DNA from: Pelargonium nanum
Taxonomy: Eukaryota; Streptophyta; Magnoliopsida; Geraniales; Geraniaceae
Assembly (NCBI GenBank): GCA_036897485.1
Contig: JAYMTF010001635.1
Location: 1 to 22,150 of the forward strand
DNA length: 22,150 nucleotides
Direction: 5' to 3'
Position 1 is the stretch's first letter, and the number at the start of each line of letters is the position of its first letter. Both the position numbers and the translations under genes were made by a program. Under the pieces are notes generated by a model that saw only the letters and a list, made by a program, of their open reading frames with translations, searched no databases and was not told the DNA's origin. This document shows positions 1 to 9,380 of the stretch, piece by piece.

Positions 1-1510
1 TATATATATTCTTAGTGTCTTGGTGTTTGCTCTTAATGAATCCTCCTCTTTTTTTTTATTACAAAACTCTAATAGTCCTAATAATGCATATCTCTCATTT
101 GCTGTTTTCACTTTGTATTTTTTAGCTTATGACTTTGTTGAGTTGAGTGGTAAATGACAACTCTTACTTTGTCATTTGAAGTTCTTTGATTTCCAATCAT
201 TTTATTTATATTTGAAATACGATATTTCAAATCAAATCCAAGTTCTCAAATGCAATCTTAATGAATTTGGATTAAATATCAATGCTTTAATGATGATCCT
301 CCACTATTCAAACTGCAAAATGTAATTAAAGGGTTGATGAAAACATGACTCATTAATTTATGTTCAAATTGAAAGAGTTGTGTGGTGCTGGATTAGGATG
401 TCGGGGCTATATAATTAGTGGTTCATAGTTATCTGAATTCCACAAACAACTAGTTATCAAGTTCACATGCAGTTGAATTTAGAAAGACTGATGGAATTTA
501 TTGGTGACTCGACAATAGGTGACAGATCATTCATTAACTGTTTGCACACACTCTTTTATTGTGTTGAGGTTTGCCATGAGTGAATTGATGTTATCAGTTG
601 TTATAAAGGTGCTTTAATTTGTCAAGTTAGCTAACTGTAAAGTGTAAACTTGCTTGCCATTTTACAATCAGTTTAAGTGCAGTTTGACTGTAAGTAGATT
701 GTGAACCTATCTTACAAATGTTAAAAGGAGATTAATATTGTGGTGGTTGTGCTATCCAAATATGGAGTGGTGTGATTAGAAACATCTTATCCAGTTTTCC
801 CTGCGAGTGCCTAGTGGTTAGAGATTTATTTGGATGCTGGTGGTTGATGTCCCCTTTTAATGGATTAATTACCGAGAAATGTTCAAAGATTCTGGAATGA
901 GGATAGGTTAGAAAAGAGCATTACTATGCAGAACAGGGGATTCTTTAAAATAACCATGACACTAACTTGACTTGTAGACTGTGATTATGGGTTATTGGAA
1001 ACCACAAACTTTGGTGATTTAATTGAAGGTTCTCTGCTCAATAGGGAACGGGATTTACACTTTGATAAAGTTTAGTGGTGATGCATTATGCGATAGTTTT
1101 TCCCTTGTGGTTTGTTGATTGGGTAATTCAGGACTTACTCAGAATTGATGTTAACATAGAGCATGAGTTTTTAGCTGCATGAACATGACAGGTTGAGCAA
1201 AGCCAGTTTAAAAGCTATTAAGTCAATCCGAGGTGGCATTCTCTGGTTTGGAGTTGGTCCTTAGTTGGTCGGCGTGAATGAGGGAGGTGGATCAAGGCCC
1301 GGTCTTCCAAATGAATGTTGTGTTTAATCTTCTGGTTGACCTTGCTCCTTGTTATTGTTTTGTTATACAACTTGCACATTTATGTATCTTCTGTATATTG
1401 GATTGTATCTCTTTGAGCAATTTTGAGTCGGGATTAAACATAGTTGAGTAGGTTTTGTTTTTGGAGATGTCGTGGGTTTGTTTGCATCTGACAATTGTTT
1501 TTACTTGTAG
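1..1510 (+). other. Intron (or intron plus unresolved upstream part) of the GRF9-like gene
   Basis: This stretch is AT-rich and broken by stops in all frames, and I find no QLQ or first WRC motif in it. It ends in a pyrimidine-rich tract and an AG at 1509-1510, directly before the WRC-coding exon. I read it as the long intron before the last GRF exon. The QLQ domain and first WRC domain should lie to the left of the window. A short non-conserved exon inside it cannot be excluded. Confidence 0.55.
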
Positions 1511-1791
1511 GTTGCAGAAGCGTATGCTGTGGTAAGGGCAAGGTAGAAGTTGAAGCGGGAAGGTGCCGAAGAACGGATGGAAAGAAGTGGCGGTGCAGCA
1601 GGGATGTTGTTCCGAATGAAAAGTACTGTGGGCGACACATGCACAGAGGCGCAAAGAAGCCGGTAACTATCTCAAGCCCTCAACTTGGTGCCAATGATGA
1701 AAAGGTGAGTACTAGCAGCAGCAGCAGCAGCAGCAGCAGTGACACCACAATTACTGATGCCAGCATAACTACAGCCTGTGAAAATGGTTAA
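1511..1791 (+). CDS. GRF9: Growth-regulating factor, GRF9-type, last exon (second WRC domain and C-terminus)
   Basis: GRFs are plant transcription factors that act with GIF co-activators to control cell number in young organs. The exon encodes a complete WRC zinc finger with the spacing C-x9-C-x10-C-x2-H ([13 protein letters not shown], then [10 protein letters not shown]), which carries the basic nuclear-localisation and DNA-binding region. After it come a short linker, a Ser run and the end DTTITD..., stop TAA at 1789-1791. The WRC lies close to the C-terminus and is followed by DEK-S-T-S...DTTITD. This agrees with the second WRC and tail of Arabidopsis GRF9 as I remember it, rather than with single-WRC GRFs. 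The exon start is placed after TTGTAG at 1510. A second possible acceptor, GTTGCAG, ends at 1517. The first ~15 residues are poorly conserved, so the start is less certain than the rest. The N-terminal part (QLQ, first WRC) is outside the window. Confidence 0.88.
1710..1739 (+). repeat. (AGC)n microsatellite in GRF coding sequence
   Basis: About nine to ten tandem AGC triplets encode an uninterrupted serine run between the WRC domain and the C-terminal DTTITD motif. Changes in repeat number stay in frame, so alleles differing in Ser number are expected. The edges are given to within a few bases. Confidence 0.9.
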
Positions 1792-2280
1792 CTACATTTC
1801 AATGTGATTTTCCTGTTGGTTGGAACTTGGAACAATGCTCTTCCATGCCAAAGAAACAATATTTTTTTTTAATGGAGTCTCTTTTTTGCTATAGTATGAA
1901 TGCACAACAGATCAATGCATGAAATCTATCTCAACAATCATGGACTCATAGTAAGAAAATGGGAGATTGAGGTTGCCATGACCAACACAGAAAATTAGGT
2001 TTTTTTATTTATTTATTTTTTTGTGTGTGTGTGTGTTTGTGTTAGAAAATGCCGCAAGACAAACTGAAGGACAAAATTTATAAAGACTGAAGCACTCAAT
2101 TTCAAGAGTTGTCCATGTCTTCTATGACTTTTTTCCTTTTTACTGTGAAACTTGGAGAAAGTCGGGATAAATTTGTTATTTACGAGAGCAGCCTTCTAAA
2201 CATTCTGCATACTACAGTTTAGGACAATGGAATTGGATACAAACATTGCAATAGTTACAAGCGAGATTTTAGACAACCAA
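1792..2280 (+). other. 3' UTR and downstream flank of the GRF9-like gene
   Basis: Non-coding, T-rich sequence follows the GRF stop. It includes a T9-10 run near 1861 and a (TG)n microsatellite at 2022-2036. The poly(A) site cannot be fixed, because no single AATAAA stands out. Confidence 0.5.
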
Positions 2281-2609
2281 CCGGTCAATTGTTGGGAATT
2301 AGAGCTGATGCGTCGTTTTTTAAAGGGTCAAATAAGGCGTACTAGAGATGTTGTCGTCTTGTCTACATGTTAGGGAAGCTGAGTTGGCAATGTTTTGATT
2401 GTCAATATCGCGCCAATGGGGACCCTGTACGGATTTCTTTTACGTAGGGTGACCTCCTTTAGAGTGCTTGATGAGGTCTTTGTTGAGCGACCGAAATAGA
2501 CATTCTTGGCTTGTTTGAGGTGAATTAAATGACCTTGATAATCCCCATTTAATGAGTCGCTTGAGATAACTTCTTGAGGTTTCGAGGAAGCGGTCAAGAG
2601 CTTCGGGGG

Positions 2610-2750
2610 AGTTGCATGGGTGTGCATGCACCCCGCGTAGGGTCACCTCCTACGTAGGGTGATCATGTACCTCGTGTAAGGTCACCTCCCACAAAAGGGA
2701 CACATGCACCACGCACAAGGTCACCTCCCACAGATGGGACCCACGATCTT
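2610..2750 (+). repeat. Decayed tandem repeat, unit about 39-41 bp
   Basis: Three diverged copies share the core AGGTCACCTCC followed by a CATGYACC-like segment: GTAGGGTCACCTCCTACG, then GTAAGGTCACCTCCCACA, then CAAGGTCACCTCCCACAG. Related words (AGGGTGACCTCC, in inverted sense) occur near 2446-2457. No coding potential was recognised. It is the first of three repeat types in the GRF-Aurora spacer. Confidence 0.65.
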
Positions 2751-3555
2751 TTTGTTGAAATCTTTTGGGATGATAGAAGTGCTGTGAGGGAGCTGGAAGA
2801 ACTTCAGGGACACTATTTAAGTAGTCCTAGAAAGTAAGTTTTCAAGATGATCAAGAGTTCTGAGACGTCTGAGGTGGCTGAGGATTCGTCTCGACTGATT
2901 GTATAGCTATTAGGGGAAGGGGGTGACGTTGCACTCAGGCGCCACGTGTTGCATTTTTATTTTACGTGGAAGTTATAATATATTTTTGTATCATTAGTAG
3001 GAGATATTGATTTACTGGAAATATGCTGGAGTAGAGTTGTATTCTTGCGTCAATTCTCCTTCTTGACGTCTTCGTAAGCGATCTTCCAAGGGTGTTTGTT
3101 GGGGGTCCTTGGATCTTCTAACCCCACGGAGAGGTCGAATTTTTCTATGCATAAAACTTAGTCTCAGGTGGAGGCTTATTGGAGAGAGCCTTGATAATGT
3201 CATGATAGAGAGCTTGATGGAGCTCTTTAAGGTGAGCTTGAGGATGGGTGGAACGGTTTCATGTATTCTTCAACACTTAACCAAAATTTGAGTTTCGGCT
3301 TTTTTTAGAGGAGCCCGTTGGGAAGGGCACAACAAGTAGCAACACGCGTGGGCTAGGTGACGGAGGATCCTAGATGATGACCAAGAATGGCTCGTGTCGG
3401 TGAGGGACCAAGGATCGCATGGACGAGGGACGAAAGGTCATGGAGGATGGCTCGTGTGGTTGAGGAAGCGTAGGGTCATGGAGGATGACCCGAAAAGGAT
3501 CACAGGGGCGAGGCGAGGGGACTCGGGGGGATGGTGGATCAGACCCTAGACTTCC
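2751..3555. other. Intergenic sequence without recognised genes
   Basis: Short open frames lie on both strands here, but none resembles a known protein or has plausible gene structure. The part from about 3370 to 3540 is purine-rich and internally repetitive (GGTCATGGAGGATG occurs near 3436 and 3474). It looks like an older, more decayed relative of the neighbouring arrays, probably part of one repetitive element of unknown class. Confidence 0.4.
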
Positions 3556-3930
3556 ACGGAAGTGAAACATCCGTGGTCTTGAGCTTTCGCAGGAATAGAC
3601 ATCCGCGAGAATAGACCTCCGCGTGAATGAACATTCGTTGTCTTCATCATCCGCGTGAATGGACTTTTGCGGGGATAGGCATATGCAGTCTTGAACATTC
3701 GCGGATATAGACATCCACAAGAATTGACTTCAGCAGGAATGGACATTCGCGACCTTGAACATCCATGGTAATGGATATTCGCAGGGAAATGACTTCGGTG
3801 GGAATAGACATTTGTGGTCTTGAACATCTACGGTCTTAAACATCCGCGGGAATGCACATCCGCAGTCTTGAACTTCTAGGGGAATTGACATCCAGGATCT
3901 TAAACTTCTATGAAAATGGACAATCACGAG
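3556..3930 (+). repeat. Tandem minisatellite, 16-bp monomer arranged in 32-bp steps
   Basis: The monomer is close to GAATRGACATCCGCGG. Many neighbouring copies are grouped as a 20-base form ending in GTCTT plus a 12-base form starting GAACATCC, giving 32-bp steps. About 20 diverged copies can be read. They stay recognisable through conserved GAA-YATYCGCG words. The array is non-coding; open frames across it are artefacts of the repeat. Confidence 0.8.
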
Positions 3931-4026
3931 CTTGAATTTTGATCGAACCTTCTTTGATCTTTCTATGTGTTGCTTTGATTTTCTCCTTGGATTATTTTTT
4001 TTTTCTCCTTAAGGGTTGAACTTTTG

Positions 4027-4622
4027 GGCGGACTTGATCCATGCGTTCGGGCACAACGATAAATTCTTATACGGAATCACTTAAGCTTTCGAGCATCGCA
4101 ATCGAAACTTGGGTGGACTTGATCCATGCTTTCGGGCATGACGATCAATCCTTGTATGGAGTCGATCATGCTTTTGGGCATACGAATCGAATCTTGGGCA
4201 AACTTGATCCACGCTTTCGGGCACGACTATCAATCCTTATATGGAGTCACTCATGCTTTCAGGCATAGCGATCAAAACTTTGGTGGACTTGATTCATGCT
4301 TTCAGGAATGATGATCCATTCTTGTATGGAGTCGATTATGCTTTTGGGCATAACAATCGAACCTTGGGCGGACTTGATTCATGCTTTTAGGCATAATGAT
4401 CGTAACTTGGGTGGACTTGATCCTTGCTTTTGGGCACAACGATCAATCTTTGTATGGAGTCGATCATGCTTTCGGACATAACAATCGAACCTTAAGCGAA
4501 CTTGTTCCGTGCTCTCGGGCACGGCGATCAATTCTTATACGAAGTCGATCATGCTTTCATGCATAGCAATCGAACCTTAAGCGGACTTGACTCATGCTTT
4601 CGGACACGACAATAAATCCTTT
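4027..4622 (+). repeat. Dimeric 85-bp tandem array (42+43 bp half-units)
   Basis: Full 85-bp copies start at 4027, 4112, 4197, 4282, 4410 and 4495. Single half-units of 43 bp lie at 4367-4409 and 4580-4622. One half reads GGCGGACTTGATCCATGC, then TTTCGGGCACGACGATCAAT. The other reads GGAGTCGATCATGCTTTCGG, then GCATAACAATCGAACCTT. The halves are related to each other (GATC-ATGCTTTCGGGCA-..-CGATC), so the 85-bp unit is a dimer of an older ~42-bp repeat. The unit is not a multiple of three, so the overlapping ~61-codon frames here are not genes. Confidence 0.92.
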
Positions 4623-5131
4623 TGGTATCCGACGATGCCACTTTTAGAGAGTGACCTCACACGAGCGAGCATCCCCTTTGAGGACATGATGTTCAACGTG
4701 GAGCGAGATTGCACGTGAACTAATCCGCGTAAGATCGCTTAGAAGCTGTCATCCGCATAAAAATCGAGTGTCTCAATGAAAAAAAAAACTTGAAAGTAAA
4801 AATATTCTAACAAAACTCTAAAGCGGAGAAGGAAAAATCAGTGCAGCAAGATGTGCATGCAAAATATTGCCTCAGGGAAGATTACATAATTGGAACTCTG
4901 GAGGGCTACATTTGCCAACTAGCAAAATGTACAGTTTTACATCCAAAATACACTTGTAAATTTTTGTACTTGAATACAACGTTTCACAACATAGCAATGG
5001 CAAGCTACTATGAGCACAAATTTCATATCTAGGTGATATGAGACTTTAAACAAACCCACAGCCCTATAAGCTTTGTCAAAATATCAATACAGTCCAAATT
5101 CAAGCTGACCGCGTTAGATGAGATGTTAGTG
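4623..5131. other. Spacer and 3' flank of the Aurora kinase gene
   Basis: No conserved coding sequence is visible. The right part should include the 3' UTR of the minus-strand Aurora gene, whose stop is at 5132-5134. The boundary between repeat-derived spacer and UTR is not visible; it probably lies near 4770, after which the sequence becomes AT-rich and non-repetitive. Confidence 0.4.
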
Positions 5132-7837
5132 CTACTTATCGCATATACCCTTAGGATTTGCATTCTTGATTATCCAAGGATGCTGCATGATCTTCTGAAG
5201 AGAGAGCCTCTTGGAAGAGTCTTTGACCAGAAGCTGCAAAAGGTTTTCACAAGACATTCAGTGGGGCACAGTAAAAACCAATCAGCACTTCTACTCTTTT
5301 CCACAACACATATCGATAGGATAACATACAGACAATTATGCGCAAAACATACCCCGCTAATAAGATTTTTGGCTTCTTCAGATACAGGAGGAGTAGGGGG
5401 GAAGATGAGATCAATATTCATAATCCTGTATAGAGCTCAGCACGGTTAATAATATGATTATAACAAGCAAGCAAACGTATACACCACCTAAATTACCTGA
5501 GGAATGTATCACTTTGACTCTCTGCCTCAAAGGGAGGATCGCCGTAGAGGAACTCGTAGCAAAGGACACCCAAAGTCCAGTTATCAACAGCATAGTCGTG
5601 AGGTTTGTTCTCCACCATCTCTGGTGCTAAGTAATCCAAAGTTCCACACATGGTCTTTCTCTTGTTCCTAGACTGCACAGACCATCCAAAGTCTGCTATT
5701 TTGAGTCGACCCTACAAAAATTATAGTAACTATTAAACGCAAATCGGTAATATTAGAACAACTCATGTAAGGAATAAATCCATGGTAAGCATGCAAATTA
5801 ACTTCTACTTGCTGAACCGGAGCCAACATGGATAAATTGATATTACATAAGATCTTAACCAAAATCAATCACCTCAAGCAACTAAGGTTGTACAGAAATG
5901 TCTTCTAGAGAGAGAGAGACTAAAAAAGTTGCAAGGCAAAAGAATCTGCCTTTTACATGTGTAGATAAAATAAAATAAAATAAAAAACTCTATTTAATTT
6001 CCACTGCATCATCTGCTTCTTAAACTTTGAAAATGATGCCACCATCTATCAAATTACAAAACCGTTGATAATTGTGGGGTAGAAACATTCCTGGTTTAGT
6101 TAGAAGGATGCTTTAATCATTGGTACATGCCTTGATAAAGAGTTAAAAGTTCTTAACAAAATGGTTTGGCTGTTCATCTTTTCACTATTTCTCCACTTAA
6201 TTTTAATAGATATTAAACTAATAACTAATAAATATTAAACTTCACTTCACTCCTATCCGAAAGTTTAAACTATTAGGTGGAGGCCCAACTAGTATATGGA
6301 GTGATCTCAAACAACACATTCTTTCAATATGGGATGCTTTAACAATAGCAAATTGTTTTCTGGTACAGGAATGGTTGTTTCTCAATGCCAAACAATAGGA
6401 AAGTCCAGAAATAGCGATATTAGCAATATATATTTGCACAATATACAATAATGACATTGACTATAAGTATAGTATATTAATTGAATTGCTAAAAAAATCA
6501 AATAAGCGCAAGCTGGAACTTCGCAAGCTGGAACTTCTTAAAGGTACTATTCTTTGTGTCCCTTACATATCCAATTCAGCAAAGGCTTCAACCAGTTAAG
6601 AAACTGTTGAACAAATTGTCACTTCAACATGCATCAAAACAGACATCTCTAATATTAAGTAACTAGCATAAAGCAAGAGCTTCAGTACCAATTAATGTAA
6701 ATGCAAAGAAATGGTCCAACAGCATACCTCATGGTCAAGCAACAAATTTTCAGGCTTGATATCTCTATGAATTATGTTCTTCTCGTGACAATAGGCCAAT
6801 GCTTTGGCTAGGCTAGCAATGTACTAAAATTCAGGACAACCATAAGAACCCTCAGAAAACAACATGGGCAAGAATTCAAAGGTGTGATTTACAAATAATA
6901 AGAAGATTACAGTACCGTTGCAGCCTGCTTCTCAGTGAGATGACCCTTTTTCCTAAGCTCCCCATAAAGCTCACCGCGATGAGCGTACTCGAGTATCAAA
7001 ACAATGCGCTCCTCATCGTGAAAACAACCAAAGAGGCGCAGTATATTCGGGTGGCCAAGACTCATTTGAATCTCCATCTCTCTCCTAAGCTGATGATGAA
7101 TCCTGTACTTCTCGATCTGCTCCTTGAATATCACCTTCAAAGCCACTATATATTTGCTCTGGAAACGCATTCCAACATATTTTTGTAAGCATACAAAACC
7201 CAATAGGCTAAAGTTATAATCACTAAATCAAAATGAAACTTGTAATTTATGTTATGATTTGTGAGAATCCTGTACTTCTCTATCTGCTCCTTGAATATCA
7301 ACTTCAAAGCCACTATGTATTTGCTCTGGAAACAGATTCCAACATATTTGTAAGCGAGAAAAAAGAATCTCGGCCAATTAATACAGACCAATGAGGTGAT
7401 GACACCTTATCAATTAACATCCATACGGGCCCGCTCGGATCCATTTATCTTTGTGTCTTAGCTTAGAGTCTCAGTCAATAAATCATAGCTGAGATTCCGG
7501 GCACTCTTTGTAAGCATACAAAACCCAATAGGCTAAAGATATAACTACCTAATCAAAATGAAACTTTTAATTTATGTTATGATTTGTGAGAAACCAAACA
7601 AACCCATTTTCGAAAACACAATTTGCTAGAAACTAAATGAATCTGAGCGTTAAAACTAGAAGAAAATTAGGCAAAAAAATAGGTGAGTGGTTTTGTAATA
7701 ACCTTGACTTCTCTGGCGACATAGACTCTTCCGAATTTTCCTTTACCGAGTGGTTTGCCGATCTCGAAGTCACGGAGGGACCATCGCTTCTTCTTCGGCT
7801 GCTCTTCGTTTTCAGATTTGTTTTGGGGTTTTACCAT
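5132..7837 (-). CDS. AUR3: Aurora kinase, plant beta type (AUR3-like), six exons
   Basis: A Ser/Thr kinase of mitosis. Plant beta-Auroras phosphorylate histone H3 at centromeres and help chromosome segregation. Exons (minus strand): 7703-7837, 6916-7158, 6728-6823, 5497-5711, 5353-5425, 5132-5233. All introns are GT-AG and the phases join without a shift, giving 287 aa against 288 for Arabidopsis AUR3 as I recall it. Visible motifs: Gly loop GKGKFG (31-36), VALK lysine (53), HRD (145-147) followed by IKPEN, DFG (165-167), activation loop [14 protein letters not shown] with the activating Thr at 178, and a C-terminal end [10 protein letters not shown]. The start is the first ATG, at 7837. The open frame runs further upstream to about 7909 but without an ATG. 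The short basic N-terminus ([14 protein letters not shown]) fits the beta class rather than alpha Auroras with long N-terminal tails. The gene is intact. Intron 1 contains a partial duplicate of exon 2, listed separately. Confidence 0.96.
5712..6727 (-). other. Aurora intron 3 (1,016 bp)
   Basis: The longest intron of the gene. It holds only simple sequence: a GA run near 5908, TAAAA repeats near 5967-5988, and a perfect 15-bp tandem duplication (GCAAGCTGGAACTTC twice, 6508-6537). No exon-like or mobile-element coding sequence is seen. Confidence 0.75.
7099..7591 (-). repeat. Tandem duplication of the exon 2 start and adjoining intron 1 sequence
   Basis: A 167-bp unit at about 7099-7265 recurs at about 7266-7591. 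It covers the first ~20 codons of exon 2, its splice acceptor and ~107 bp of intron. The second copy still encodes [20 protein letters not shown], preceded by TTCCAG, so the acceptor is preserved. Its reading then runs into intron sequence. It differs from the true exon by a few substitutions and is split by a 151-bp insertion. The right end of both copies reads ATTTATGTTATGATTTGTGA. Confidence 0.93.
7347..7515. mobile_element. 151-bp MITE-like insertion with 9-bp target site duplication
   Basis: The insert at 7356-7506 is flanked by the perfect 9-bp direct repeat TTTGTAAGC (7347-7355 and 7507-7515). The other copy of the surrounding duplication has an uninterrupted single TTTGTAAGC (about 7183-7191), so the window contains its own empty site. 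The insert starts GAG and ends CTC, and its ends share an inverted GAATCTC; about 12 of the outer 18 bases are complementary. A 9-bp duplication is typical of Mutator-like elements, but the weak terminal repeats leave the family open. Confidence 0.8.
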
Positions 7838-7949
7838 TTTCGCAGCTACGAGTGAAGACTCTGTGAGGGTTTTGCTTTGTTTTGGAGAAGAAATGGGATT
7901 TCGATTCAAATTCTTTTTTTGGAACGCAAATGCAATTCAAATTTTGAAA

Positions 7950-7960
7950 CCTAACGGTCA
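7950..7960 (+). promoter_or_regulatory. MSA (mitosis-specific activator) element of the Aurora promoter
   Basis: CCTAACGGTCA matches the MSA consensus (T/C)C(T/C)AACGG(T/C)(T/C)A at every position. It lies 113-123 bp upstream of the Aurora ATG. MSA elements bind three-repeat MYB (MYB3R) proteins and drive G2/M expression, as in B-type cyclin genes. A second AACGG core is present on the minus strand at 8030-8034. The site itself is read directly; its function is inferred. Confidence 0.75.
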
Positions 7961-8039
7961 GTCGAATCGAAAGCTAGACCCCGATTTTAAATCATGGCTG
8001 GGATGGCACAAGATGAAAGCTAAACGCAGCCGTTTTCGG

Positions 8040-9380
8040 AGGAACAATATACCCTCTAATGATAAAATATTAATGTCACTAGTGGTACACGAGCATTACA
8101 TCAATACCTGATTTGATACACGAAATTTTAAAAATATCAATTTAGTATATAAATTTTCAATTACAACCCAAGTTAATGCACATAGTTATATAGAATTAAC
8201 TATTTTGTTAAGTTGATAGTAAAACAATGATAAAATCGACACACAATCATTGACTAAAAAGTTATCGGACAAAATAATAGTTTTGCATTATAGTCAAATT
8301 TACAAATTTGTCGCATTTTTCTTTTCAAGTTACGGGATGTAATTTATAAAATTTATGATTTACAAATTTATAAAATTATAGTTTTGCATTAAATAAAAAA
8401 TTACAAATCGAGTCGTCTTCCATTTTCATCTTGTAACTAAAAAAACTTGGTGTTTTGACATGAAAAATCATATTAAAAATACACAATGAGAAATTGGCAC
8501 ATGTACTCAAAGGTCGGCTAAATTCCACAACAAAGAAAAGACCAATTATCAAGGGTAGGGACTATGACGGACGGATCCAAATTTTTTAGTTAGTGGGGGC
8601 AAAGTAATTACAATTTTTTTATTATAGTATAATAAAATATTTTGAACTCAAATCCCACCAAATATTGTTCTAAATTTTCACTATTTGGACCTCCAGAACA
8701 TTAAATTCGAGCATGAAAACATGTGTTTTTTAGATATTGTATTTTTCACACTTTTTAAATAAAACGTTTTTTGGACTTCCATTTTGTTATTATTGCTTTC
8801 TTTCATACGTATATTAGTTAATTTGTAACATGACACAAAAGTATAATAGCTTAATTTCTAGAATAGACTATTAATGCAATATTTGTATAGCTCTTTGGTT
8901 AGACCTCTTAAAAATAGCTCAATATGCTCTCCATGACAAAAGATTAATTTTAAAGAGAGGAACGTTAAAAATGAAAGTCAATTGGGACCACAAACGACCC
9001 CAAAAATTAAAAAATACCCGATAACGCACAAAAGGACAAAAAATAGAGCCAAATAGGTACCCACGCGCCGATGGGTGATAGCCAAGTGCCACCAAGCCTT
9101 ATGTCACGTCATCACGACACGTGGCATGCTACGTCAGCAACTTGGTCCCACTAAGCCACACCAGCAAACACTCAAGCTAATCCGAAATGGCCACATGACG
9201 TGTCACGTCAGTCGAGCTCTCGACCAATCTGAAATGGTCACGTGTCATATCCATCTTGCAAAAGACATGTTGCGATACACATGAATATGTGAATATATGT
9301 GGATTGTTTCTAGGGTTCGTTGTTCTTAATGCTTGTTAAATGATTTGACAACTTATTTAGTTTGATGTAGCATACAGTTG
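8040..9380. other. AT-rich spacer upstream of the Aurora gene, with an ACGT-core cluster
   Basis: No gene is seen in this stretch, which would include any distal Aurora promoter. Most of it is very AT-rich. Between 9106 and 9243 the composition changes and six ACGT cores occur in 138 bp (9106, 9119, 9131, 9198, 9205, 9240). One sits in an ACACGTGGC G-box/ABRE-like context and three are followed by CA (ACGTCA). Such cores bind bZIP factors, but the block may equally be part of an unrecognised repeat. Confidence 0.45.

Noticed and set aside
3370-3927. Overlapping minus-strand frames of 65-116 codons
   Set aside because: They are translations of the 16-bp minisatellite and the purine-rich repeat, with low-complexity composition.
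4041-4566. Four overlapping plus-strand frames of 61-75 codons with similar sequences
   Set aside because: They arise because the 85-bp tandem repeat is read in shifting frames. There is no conserved product, start context or splice structure.
3556-4622. CRISPR-like array
   Set aside because: The repeats are contiguous and diverged without unique spacers, and the DNA is plant nuclear.
5170-5449. Plus-strand frame of 108 codons over 5123-5449
   Set aside because: It is the antisense shadow of Aurora exons 5 and 6.
7838-7909. N-terminal extension of the Aurora kinase (24 further in-frame codons)
   Set aside because: The frame is open but contains no ATG upstream of 7837; it starts only from a TTG. 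The 7837 start gives the family's usual length.
7755-8111. Plus-strand frame of 118 codons
   Set aside because: It runs antisense over Aurora exon 1 and its promoter; no similarity to any family is visible.
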